Part shown: positions 1-5,760 of the stretch, in pieces
Layout of the letters: each line of letters starts with the position of its first letter
Position numbering within the stretch: position 1 is the stretch's first letter
Source: Actinomycetes bacterium
GTDB lineage: Bacteria; Actinomycetota; Actinomycetes; Actinomycetales; Actinomycetaceae
DNA length: 5,953 nt
NCBI GenBank assembly: GCA_023426345.1
Contig: JAFAAX010000062.1
Coordinates: 1 to 5,953, forward strand
Direction of reading: 5' to 3'
Program-made: the position numbers and the translations under genes
Notes under the pieces: generated by a model
What the model was told of the DNA's origin: nothing
What the model saw: the letters and a program-made list of their open reading frames with translations, nothing else
Database searches by the model: none

Positions 1-2626
1 CGCCGGGGCCGTCCTCGTCACTGGGGGCGGCCACGGGGAAGGCCTGAACGCCCGGGAGGAACGGCGCGAGGTGGGCGCGCGCGGCGACGGGGCCGACGCC
101 CGGACCGCCGCCCCCGTGGGGGATGCAGAACGTCTTGTGCAGGTTGAGGTGGCTGACGTCGCCGCCGAAGCGGCCCGGGCGGGCGGCGCCGATGAGCGCG
201 TTGAGGTTGGCGCCGTCGATGTAGACCTGGCCGCCGGCATCGTGGACCAGGGCGCAGACCTCACGGATCTGCGGCTCGTACACGCCGTGGGTGGACGGGT
301 AGGTGACCATGATCGCCGCCACCCGCCCGGCGTGGGCGGCCAGCTGCGCGCGCAGATCGTCGACGTCGATGGTGCCGTCCGGGGCGGTGGCGACGCCCAC
401 GACGTCCAGGCCCGCCAGCGCGGCGGAGGCGGCGTTCGTCCCGTGGGCGCTGGCGGGGATCAGGCAGACGGTCCGCTCGGGATGGCCCTGGGAGAGGTGG
501 AAGAGGCGGATCGCCTGGAGGCCCGTGTATTCGCCGGTGGCGCCCGAGTTCGGCTGTAGCGTCACCGCGTCGTAGCCGGAGACCGCGGCCAGCCAGCGCT
601 CCAGATCGTCGGTGAGCGCCCGCCACCCGCGGGTCTGGTCGGCGGGCGCGAAGGGGTGGATGCCGGCGAGGCCGGGCCAGCTGATCGCCTCCATCTCGAC
701 GGCCGCGTTGAGCTTGAGCGTGCACGAGCCCAGCGGGATCATCGTGCGGTCCAGGGCCAGGTCGCGGTCCGACAGGCGTCGGAGGTAGCGCATCAGGGAG
801 GTCTCCGAGCGGTGCTCGTGGAACACCGGATGCGTGAGGAAGGACGAGGTGCGCCTCAGGTCCAGCGCCAGTTCCGCCGACTTCGGTTCCCTTTCCCGCC
901 GACTTCGGTTCCCCTCTCCGCCGAGTTCGGTTCCCTTCTCCGCCGACGTCGGTCCACCCCGGTCGGTTCCCACCCCGAACGCTCCCAGCAGGGCGTCGAT
1001 GTCGGCGTCGGTCGTGGTCTCGTCCGTCGACACGGACACCGTCGTCGCATCGACGCGACGGATGTTGATCCCGGCCGCGACCGCTGCCGCGACGCTCGCG
1101 CCGGCCTCGTCCCGGTCCCCGATCGCCACGCGGACGGTGTCGAAGAAGCGGATCCCGCCACGCGGGTCGCCCTCGTCAAGGGTGGGGATGGAGAACCCGG
1201 CGGCGACCAGTCCGCGCGCCAGGCGCACGGCGTGCCCATGGGCCCGCCGCGCGATCGCGCGCAGGCCGTCCGGGCCGTGGTGGACGGCGTACATCGCGGC
1301 GACGACGGCCAGCAGGGCCTGAGCGGTGCAGATGTTCGAGGTCGCGCGCTCGCGCCGGATGTGCTGCTCGCGGGTCTGCAGGGCCAGCCGGAACGCCGGC
1401 GTGCCCGCGTCGTCGTGGCTGATCCCGACCAGGCGGCCCGGCAGCTGGCGGGTGAGGGGCTCGGTGACGGCCATGTAGGCGGCGTGCGGGCCGCCGAAGA
1501 ACAGGGGGACGCCGAAGCGCTGCGTCGAGCCGACCGCGATGTCCGCGCCCATCTCGCCGGGCGGCGTCACCAGCGTGAGCGCCAGGACGTCGGCGATGAC
1601 GGTGGCCAGCGCGCCGCGCTCGTGCGCCTGGGCGATGACCGGCGCCCAGTCGCGCAGCAGGCCCGAGTCGCCGGGGTTCTGGAGGATGATGCCGGCCAGC
1701 GGGGCGTCCTGTGCGGGGGCGTGGCCGCCCCCGTCATCCGCCATCGACGAGGGCGACCCCGTCGGCGCGGTCCCGCTGTCGCCCGCGGCCTCGCGAAGAG
1801 CATTGTCGAGGCCGCCGGACAGGTCCGCGACGACCAGCGAGAGCCCCGCGGCACGCGCCCGTCCGCGCAGGACGGCCAGCGTCTGAGGGAACACGTCGGC
1901 GTCGACCAGGACGAGGGGGTCATGCGGGGTAGGACGGGCGGTCCGGTCGGGCTTCCCGGCTCCTGAACCGGAGCCGGCGGGACGGAGGACATCGGCGGCG
2001 CCGGCGCCAGCGGCCGTCCTCGTCCCTGCGCGAGCCACGCCGCCCCGCGACGCCGCGCGCTTCATGAGGAGCATCGCCTCCGCCGCGGCGGAGGACTCGT
2101 CCAGCAGGGAGGCGTTGGCCACCGGCAGTCCGGTGAGGTCCGCGACCATCGTCTGGAACACCATGAGCGCCTCCAGGCGCCCCTGGGAGATCTCCGGCTG
2201 GTAGGGCGTGTATGCCGTGTACCAGGCCGGGTTCTCCAGGATGTTGCGCCGGAGGACGGCGGGCGTGACAGTGTCGGAGAAGCCCTGGCCGATCATCTGG
2301 CGCATCGGGGTGTTCCGGGCGGCCAGCTCGCGGAGCTCCGCGAGGACCTCCTGCTCGTCGGCGGGCTCGGGGAGCGCTCGCCGCCAATCGTCCTCCGCGC
2401 GCGGGGTGGCGGATCGGATGCCGGCGGATGATCCCGTGTCCGTGTCCGTGTCCGTGTGCGGGGTGGCGGCTCTGTCGACCGGGGCGGGGCGCTCCCGGAT
2501 CGACTTGGGGACCGCCGCATCCATGAGTGCGTCGAGGGATTCGATCCCGACGGCGTCGAGCGCCCGGTGGACGTCCTCGTCCTGCGTGATCCCGACGTGC
2601 CGCGATACGAAGATGGCGCGCTCCAT
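1..2626 (-). CDS. gcvP: Glycine dehydrogenase (aminomethyl-transferring), P-protein of the glycine cleavage system; 3' end off window
   Basis: This enzyme decarboxylates glycine with pyridoxal phosphate and passes the aminomethyl group to lipoyl-GcvH, in the cytoplasm. The minus-strand frame is open without a stop for 875 codons, starting at ATG 2626-2624 after an AGGAGG site. The N-terminal half is recognisable from FVSRHVG (about 6-12), NPAWYTAYTPYQPEISQGR (132-150), NASLLDE (171-177) and TREQHIRRERATSNICTAQ (418-436). The C-terminal half has IPLGSCTLKLN (630-640), QPNSGATGEYTGLQAI (691-706), SAHGTNAASA (726-735) and HLNLHKTFCIPHGGGGPG. The PLP lysine is Lys831; the E. coli equivalent lies near residue 706, so this protein is about 120 residues longer before that point. 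The extra length lies in low-complexity inserts near residues 46-85, 195-235, 278-308 and 551-586. The C-terminal roughly 200-250 residues are missing. The inserts keep the frame, so the gene is probably functional. No gcvT or gcvH is visible. Confidence 0.97.
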   Translation of the reverse strand, partial: MERAIFVSRHVGITQDEDVHRALDAVGIESLDALMDAAVPKSIRERPAPVDRAATPHTDTDTDTGSSAGIRSATPRAEDDWRRALPEPADEQEVLAELRELAARNTPMRQMIGQGFSDTVTPAVLRRNILENPAWYTAYTPYQPEISQGRLEALMVFQTMVADLTGLPVANASLLDESSAAAEAMLLMKRAASRGGVARAGTRTAAGAGAADVLRPAGSGSGAGKPDRTARPTPHDPLVLVDADVFPQTLAVLRGRARAAGLSLVVADLSGGLDNALREAAGDSGTAPTGSPSSMADDGGGHAPAQDAPLAGIILQNPGDSGLLRDWAPVIAQAHERGALATVIADVLALTLVTPPGEMGADIAVGSTQRFGVPLFFGGPHAAYMAVTEPLTRQLPGRLVGISHDDAGTPAFRLALQTREQHIRRERATSNICTAQALLAVVAAMYAVHHGPDGLRAIARRAHGHAVRLARGLVAAGFSIPTLDEGDPRGGIRFFDTVRVAIGDRDEAGASVAAAVAAGINIRRVDATTVSVSTDETTTDADIDALLGAFGVGTDRGGPTSAEKGTELGGEGNRSRREREPKSAELALDLRRTSSFLTHPVFHEHRSETSLMRYLRRLSDRDLALDRTMIPLGSCTLKLNAAVEMEAISWPGLAGIHPFAPADQTRGWRALTDDLERWLAAVSGYDAVTLQPNSGATGEYTGLQAIRLFHLSQGHPERTVCLIPASAHGTNAASAALAGLDVVGVATAPDGTIDVDDLRAQLAAHAGRVAAIMVTYPSTHGVYEPQIREVCALVHDAGGQVYIDGANLNALIGAARPGRFGGDVSHLNLHKTFCIPHGGGGPGVGPVAARAHLAPFLPGVQAFPVAAPSDEDGPG
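874..975. repeat. 22-bp tandem repeat inside gcvP (three good copies plus degenerate copies)
   Basis: On the plus strand the unit begins CCGCCGACTTCGGTTCCC. Good copies lie at 874-895, 896-917 and 918-939. A degenerate copy follows at 940-961, and a TCGGTTCCC fragment at 964-972. The period is 22 bp, so one copy would shift the gcvP frame, but three copies (66 bp) preserve it. Each copy carries a small inverted repeat, CCGA-CT-TCGG. The array encodes the linker between the N- and C-terminal halves of GcvP (about residues 551-586), reading GTELGGE, then NRSRR, then EPKSAE from successive copies. Confidence 0.85.
2435..2458. repeat. Hexanucleotide microsatellite (CGTGTC, four copies) inside gcvP
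   Basis: Three exact CGTGTC copies (2435-2452) are followed by CGTGTG. In gcvP this encodes alternating Thr-Asp (THTDTDTDT, residues about 56-64) inside the first low-complexity insert. The six-base unit is in frame, so gain or loss of copies would only change the length of the Thr-Asp run. Confidence 0.8.
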
Positions 2627-2632
2627 CCCTCT

Positions 2633-2638
2633 CCTCCT
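2633..2638 (-). promoter_or_regulatory. Ribosome binding site of gcvP
   Basis: The minus strand reads AGGAGG here, six bases before the ATG at 2626. It is a near-perfect Shine-Dalgarno match at good spacing and fixes the gcvP start. The encoded N-terminus (MERAIFVSRHVG) matches where GcvP proteins normally begin. Confidence 0.85.
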
Positions 2639-2704
2639 GGTCAAGGCTGGTCCGGGTGGCGGTCAAGGGTGAATCAAGGAGACCGGGGTGTGGCCTCCGG
2701 CACC

Positions 2705-2747
2705 ACCCTACGTCTTTCCTCCTCCGCGAGACACGCACGGGTAGGGT
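2705..2747. other. Inverted repeat in the tetR-gcvP spacer
   Basis: ACCCTAC (2705-2711) and GTAGGGT (2741-2747) are perfect 7-bp inverted copies separated by 29 bases. They lie about 80-120 bases upstream of the gcvP start. They could be two half-sites for a regulator or a weak RNA stem, but the separation is long and nothing ties them to a known site. No convincing promoter and no glycine-riboswitch core was seen in 2627-2869. Confidence 0.3.
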
Positions 2748-2834
2748 CGCGCGGCATGCGCGGTTGGACTCAAGAAGCGCGCGCCTTCGGCCGGCGAGTC
2801 CCCCCAGTTGCCGGCTCGGCGGCTATCGACGAGG

Positions 2835-2857
2835 GCGCCTGCGCGGCCGGGAGGCGC
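2835..2857. terminator. Possible GC hairpin after the tetR remnant
   Basis: GCGCCT (2835-2840) pairs with AGGCGC (2852-2857) around an 11-base loop. It begins about a dozen bases past the tetR stop codon on the minus strand. No T-run follows, so it is at best a weak terminator. A second short stem, GCCGGC at 2790-2795 and 2810-2815, lies further on. In DNA this GC-rich, such stems are common by chance. Confidence 0.25.
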
Positions 2858-2869
2858 GTCGGTCCTGGA

Positions 2870-3367
2870 TCACCCCTCGGCGCGGACGCCGGTCGGCGAC
2901 ATGGACAGCGCTGCGGCGACGAGTCGGCGCAGATCCTCGTCCTCCAGGTCCGGGCGGCGCGCGACCAGAGCGGCGACCCCGTAGACCAGCACGGCGCCGC
3001 ACGCGGCGGCCTCGGGATCCTCCGAACCGGCCAGGGCGCCCGCCACGGAGTCGGCCAGGGAGTCGATCGTCCGGGGCAGGTCCCCCGGCATGGACTTCCG
3101 GTCGAAGAACACCATGTGGATGATCCGGCGATGGGTCAGGACGAAGTCGGTGTAGAACGCGCGCGCCGCCTCGGGTCGCCGGGTCGGAGGAAGGGCCGCG
3201 AACCGGCGGGTGGCGGCCCCGGCATCCTCGACGACCGAGGCCATCAGGGTCCGCACGATGTCGTCGCGCGAATGGAAGTGGTGGTAGAGGGCCGCCTTCG
3301 TGACGCCCAGCTGGTCGGCGATCATCTGGAGGGAGGTGGCGGCCAGCCCGTTCGTGTTGAACAGGTC
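2870..3367 (-). pseudogene. TetR-family transcriptional regulator, 5' end removed by ISL3 insertion
   Basis: The remnant is 165 codons ending at TGA 2872-2870. It opens with DLFNTNGLAATSLQMIADQL and continues GVTKAALYHHFHSRDDIV, the helix-turn-helix and YHHF signature of TetR repressors. A mostly helical ligand-binding and dimerisation domain follows (RFAALPPTRRPEAARAFYTDF to the end, ...MSPTGVRAEG). TetR proteins usually begin 15-30 residues before the LF motif; here the sequence is replaced immediately upstream by the left terminal repeat of an ISL3 element. The frame stays open into IS DNA, so a chimera could be made from a GTG near 3460, but it would lack a proper first DNA-binding helix. 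The remnant lies upstream of gcvP in the same orientation with a 243-bp gap; whether it ever controlled gcvP cannot be told. Confidence 0.9.
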
Positions 3368-3368
3368 C
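3361..3368. repeat. Presumed left copy of the ISL3 8-bp target duplication
   Basis: ISL3-family elements usually duplicate 8 bp of target. The eight bases just outside the left terminal repeat are ACAGGTCC, which fall within tetR codons for Asp-Leu-Phe. The partner copy would lie beyond the right edge of the window, so this assignment is a prediction. Confidence 0.4.
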
Positions 3369-3394
3369 GGCTCTTCGCAGTTGAGGGTGTAGAG
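3369..3394 (+). repeat. ISL3 left terminal inverted repeat
   Basis: This stretch begins GGCTCTTCGCAGTTGAGGG and ends near GTGTAGAG. The GGCTCTTC start is characteristic of the family, and the inner GGGTGTAG (3385-3392) has its inverse at 4769-4776. The exact inner limit is uncertain because only part of the right repeat is in view. Confidence 0.75.
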
Positions 3395-3423
3395 CGGGTC
3401 GGCGCGTCGATCCGGGGATAGAG

Positions 3424-3478
3424 GTCGAGGTCTTCCGATGATGGGAGTTCTGACACCGCCCACCTGAAAGACCTCGAC
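3424..3478 (+). promoter_or_regulatory. 11-bp inverted repeat abutting the ISL3 transposase start codon
   Basis: GTCGAGGTCTT (3424-3434) and AAGACCTCGAC (3468-3478) are perfect inverted copies with a 33-base loop. The right arm ends on the base before the GTG start at 3479. In RNA this would put the start codon and its upstream region at the base of a stable stem, with no clear Shine-Dalgarno left exposed. A GATAGA at 3417-3422 could act as a -10 box; a transcript starting just after it would lack part of the left arm, while read-through RNA would contain the whole stem. The regulatory role is inferred. Confidence 0.5.
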
Positions 3479-4915
3479 GTGCCTGACGCTACCTTCACCG
3501 CCCCTGACCTGACCACCTTCGCCCGTCTGGACGAGCTCGGTCTGGCCGCCACGGGGCAGTGCCTGGCCCCGGATCGGGCCGTGCTGGCCTGTCGGGTGGT
3601 GGAACCGGATCAGTGGTGTCGGCGGTGCGGGTGCCAAGGAGTCCTCAGGGACACCGTGACCCGGCGGTTGGCGCACGAACCGTTGGGCTGGCGCCCGACC
3701 ACGCTGGTGGTCACGGTGCGCCGCTACCGGTGCACCGGGTGCGCCCACGTGTGGCGTCAGGACACCACCAGGGCTGCCCGGCCGCGGGCCAGACTCTCGC
3801 GGCGGGCGCTGCGTTGGGCGTTGGAAGGCATCGTGTGCCAGCACCTGAGCGTCGCGCGCGTGGCCGAAGGGCTCGGGGTTGCGTGGAACACCGCGAACGA
3901 CGCGGTCCTGGCCGAGGGCAAGCGGGTCCTGATCGATGACGAGCACCGGTTCGACGGTGTCAAGGTCGTAGGCGTGGACGAGCACGTGTGGCGCCACACG
4001 CCCAAGGGTGAGAAGTACGTGACCGTGATCATCGACCTGACCCCGATCCGCGCGGGCACGGGCCCGGCCAGGCTGCTGGACATGGTCGAAGGACGTTCCA
4101 AGGCGGTGTTCAAGACCTGGCTGAGCGAGCGAGCCCCACAGTGGCGCGAGCAGATCGAGGTCGTGGCGATGGATGGGTTCACCGGGTTCAAGACCGCCGT
4201 CGCCGAAGAGCTCCCAGACGCCGTCGCGGTGATGGACCCCTTCCACGTCATCCACCTGGGTGGCAATGAGCTTGATGAGTGCCGGCGCCGGGTCCAGCAG
4301 GAAACCTGCGGGCACCGCGGGCGCAAGGGCGACCCGCTCTACACCGCCCGACGCACCCTGCACACCGGTGCCGACCTGCTCACCGACAAGCAGAAGAACC
4401 GGCTCGAAGCGCTGTTCGCCGCCGAGGCGCACGTGGAGGTCTGGGCGACCTGGGGCATCTACCAACGCATGATCGCCGCCTACCGAGAGCCCGACCGCGC
4501 ACGCGGACGCCAGCTCCTGGCCGACGTGATCGAGATCATCAGCAAGAACGTGCCCGAAGCACTCATCGAGGTCCGTCGCCTGGGCCGCACCCTGAACAGG
4601 CGCGCCAGCGACATCCTGGCCTACTTCACTCGGCCCGGAACATCGAACGGGCCCACAGAGGCCATCAACGGCCGACTGGAACACCTGCGCGGCTCAGCCT
4701 TGGGCTTTCGGAACCTGACTCACTACATCACCCGCGCACTGCTCGAGACCGGCGGATTCAGACCACAACTACACCCCGGATTGAAGCGCCCCGGGTTTCG
4801 TGGAGGCTCGGTTAGTTGGTTCCGGCCCCGGCGGGGACGTGTTCTCGAGCGTATTCGACTTGCGGGTGGGATGCCCAGTAAGCGGCCTCGAATTCGATGG
4901 GTGGGACGAGCCTGA
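3479..4915 (+). CDS. ISL3-family transposase, C-terminus replaced by read-through into IS3 DNA
   Basis: This DDE transposase cuts and joins the ends of its own element. The GTG at 3479 gives MPDATFTAPDLTTFARLDEL. An in-frame stop at 3419-3421 limits the upstream choice. The N-terminus has the ISL3 zinc finger, with Cys47, Cys50, Cys52 and CTGC at 85-88. A helix-turn-helix region follows (about 107-145, LSVARVAEGLGVAWNT). The likely catalytic acidic residues are Asp167 (VVGVDEH), Asp232 (AMDGFTGFK) and Glu394 (GPTEAINGRLE). Native sequence runs to about Pro433 or Gly434 (LLETGGFRPQLHPG). The last 44 or so residues come from the IS3 right end read antisense and do not resemble the family. The catalytic core is complete, so activity is possible, but this copy lacks an intact right end. 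The tail overlaps IS3 orfB on the opposite strand (4812-4915). Confidence 0.93.
   Translation: MPDATFTAPDLTTFARLDELGLAATGQCLAPDRAVLACRVVEPDQWCRRCGCQGVLRDTVTRRLAHEPLGWRPTTLVVTVRRYRCTGCAHVWRQDTTRAARPRARLSRRALRWALEGIVCQHLSVARVAEGLGVAWNTANDAVLAEGKRVLIDDEHRFDGVKVVGVDEHVWRHTPKGEKYVTVIIDLTPIRAGTGPARLLDMVEGRSKAVFKTWLSERAPQWREQIEVVAMDGFTGFKTAVAEELPDAVAVMDPFHVIHLGGNELDECRRRVQQETCGHRGRKGDPLYTARRTLHTGADLLTDKQKNRLEALFAAEAHVEVWATWGIYQRMIAAYREPDRARGRQLLADVIEIISKNVPEALIEVRRLGRTLNRRASDILAYFTRPGTSNGPTEAINGRLEHLRGSALGFRNLTHYITRALLETGGFRPQLHPGLKRPGFRGGSVSWFRPRRGRVLERIRLAGGMPSKRPRIRWVGRA
4769..4781 (+). repeat. Remnant of the ISL3 right terminal inverted repeat
   Basis: CTACACCC (4769-4776) is the exact inverse of part of the left repeat. 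The next five bases, CGGAT, match poorly. The IS3 terminus TGAAGCGCC then begins. Reading CTA CAC CCC GGA TTG suggests the native transposase ended LHPGL or similar with its stop codon inside the repeat, and that the stop was lost on insertion. Confidence 0.6.
4782..4809 (-). repeat. IS3 terminal inverted repeat (end after orfB)
   Basis: On the plus strand the repeat starts TGAAGCGCCCCGGGTTTCG at 4782 and runs to about GGAGGCTC at 4809, three bases from the orfB stop. TG at the tip and this GC-rich core are typical of the family. The preceding GAT (4779-4781) may be one copy of a 3-bp target duplication. The mate is outside the window. Confidence 0.7.
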
Positions 4916-5753
4916 TCTCGCCGTGCAGGCGCCGGTGGTTGAACCAGTCGACGTATTCGGCGACCGCGATCTCGACGTCGCGGATCGACGCCCAACCGCC
5001 CTTCGGTCGCATGACGGGGTTGCGGATGCACTCGGCCTTGAACAGCGAGTTGAACGCCTCAGCCATCGCGTTGTCATACGAATCGCCCTTCGATCCGACC
5101 GAGGCCACGGCATCAGCTTCGGCGAGTCGCTCGGTGTAGCGGATCGCTCGATACTGGACTCCGCGGTCGGAGTGGTGGATCAGGCCGGTGACGTCTTGCC
5201 CGGTGCGTTGCCGTTGCCAGAGGCCCATGTCGAGGGCGTCCAGGGCGAGATCGGTGCGCATGTTCGTGGAGGTCTGCCAGCCCACGACACGGCGGGAGAA
5301 CACATCGAGCACGAACGCGGCGTAGACCCAGCCGGCGTGGGTGCGGATATAGGTAAAGTCCGCGACCCAGAGCTGGTTCGGCGCCGTGGCCTCGAACCGC
5401 CGCTCGACGAGATCCTCGGGCCGTTCGGTCTCCGCACCCTCGCCGACCGTGGTCTTGCGGCTCTTGTCGCGGCGAATGCCTCGGATGCCTTCCTGTCGCA
5501 TCAGCCGCTCGACCGTGCAGCGCGCGACCGGAACCCCGCTGCGGTTCAGCTCGGCGTGGATCTTCCGCGCCCCGTAGACGCCGAGATTGGCTTTGTGCGC
5601 GATGCGGATGTCCTCGATCAATGCGGTGTCCCTGATAATCCTGGCCGACGGCGGCCGCGTCTTGGCGGCGTAATAGGTGCTTGGGGCGACCTGCAGCCCT
5701 GCGTCACGCAGAACCTGGCAGATCGGCTCGACCCCGAACCGGTCGCGGTGGGC
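4812..5753 (-). CDS. IS3-family transposase OrfB (integrase core), without a normal start
   Basis: OrfB supplies the catalytic part of the IS3 transposase. The frame ends at TAA 4814-4812. From 5753 it reads AHRDRFGVEPICQVLRDAG, then APSTYYAAKTRPPSAR, the HTH_21 stretch (GVYGARKIHAELNRSGVPVA) and the retroviral-type integrase core. The triad is Asp in WVADFTYI, Asp in IHHSDRG and Glu in NAMAEAFNSLFK, with 35 residues between the last two (D,D(35)E). The usual C-terminal WFNHRRLHGEI is present. About 313 codons are open, but no ATG or GTG start is seen before a TTG at 5621, which would drop the N-terminal part. Related OrfB proteins usually begin a few residues before AHRDRF, and that part is absent. 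Production would need frameshifting from orfA, but this frame is not the usual -1 frame. Confidence 0.88.
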   Translation of the reverse strand, partial: AHRDRFGVEPICQVLRDAGLQVAPSTYYAAKTRPPSARIIRDTALIEDIRIAHKANLGVYGARKIHAELNRSGVPVARCTVERLMRQEGIRGIRRDKSRKTTVGEGAETERPEDLVERRFEATAPNQLWVADFTYIRTHAGWVYAAFVLDVFSRRVVGWQTSTNMRTDLALDALDMGLWQRQRTGQDVTGLIHHSDRGVQYRAIRYTERLAEADAVASVGSKGDSYDNAMAEAFNSLFKAECIRNPVMRPKGGWASIRDVEIAVAEYVDWFNHRRLHGEIRLVPPIEFEAAYWASHPQVEYAREHVPAGAGTN

Positions 5754-5760
5754 ACCTCGG

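Larger units (their letters stand above)
3369..4781 (+). mobile_element. ISL3-family insertion sequence, right tip interrupted by an IS3-family element
   Basis: The element starts with GGCTCTTCGCAG at 3369, the typical ISL3-family terminus, inside a tetR gene. It carries one long transposase gene. The right end is reached at CTACACCC (4769-4776), which is inverse to GGGTGTAG (3385-3392) in the left repeat. Instead of finishing with the expected tip near GAAGAGCC, the sequence changes into an IS3-type terminus at about 4782. The outer 11-16 bp of the right repeat should lie on the far side of the IS3 insertion, outside this window. Confidence 0.85.

Noticed and set aside
874..975. CRISPR array
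   Set aside because: The units are contiguous 22-bp tandem copies without unique spacers and lie inside a coding sequence.
656..1966. 436-codon open frame on the plus strand
   Set aside because: It is antisense to gcvP, is rich in Arg, Gly and Ala as expected for a GC-rich shadow frame, and shows no family motif.
2641..2670. Promoter of gcvP with TTGACC as a -35 box
   Set aside because: Two TTGACC strings occur on the minus strand close to the ribosome binding site, but no -10-like sequence follows at a usable distance.
1920..2738. Minus-strand 272-codon frame reaching into the gcvP upstream spacer
   Set aside because: It overlaps gcvP in another frame and has low-complexity Arg/Gly/Pro composition; gcvP motifs account for this strand.
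2627..2869. Glycine riboswitch upstream of gcvP
   Set aside because: A GCCGAAGG-like string occurs on the minus strand near 2785-2792, but the rest of the aptamer core, including the CTCTCAGG-type segment, is missing.
2870..4684. 604-codon open frame on the minus strand covering tetR and most of the ISL3 element
   Set aside because: Only the last 165 codons resemble a protein family (TetR). The rest is the antisense of the ISL3 transposase, kept open by high GC content.
4723..5113. Small minus-strand frames overlapping the IS3 end
   Set aside because: They are out-of-frame shadows of IS3 orfB.
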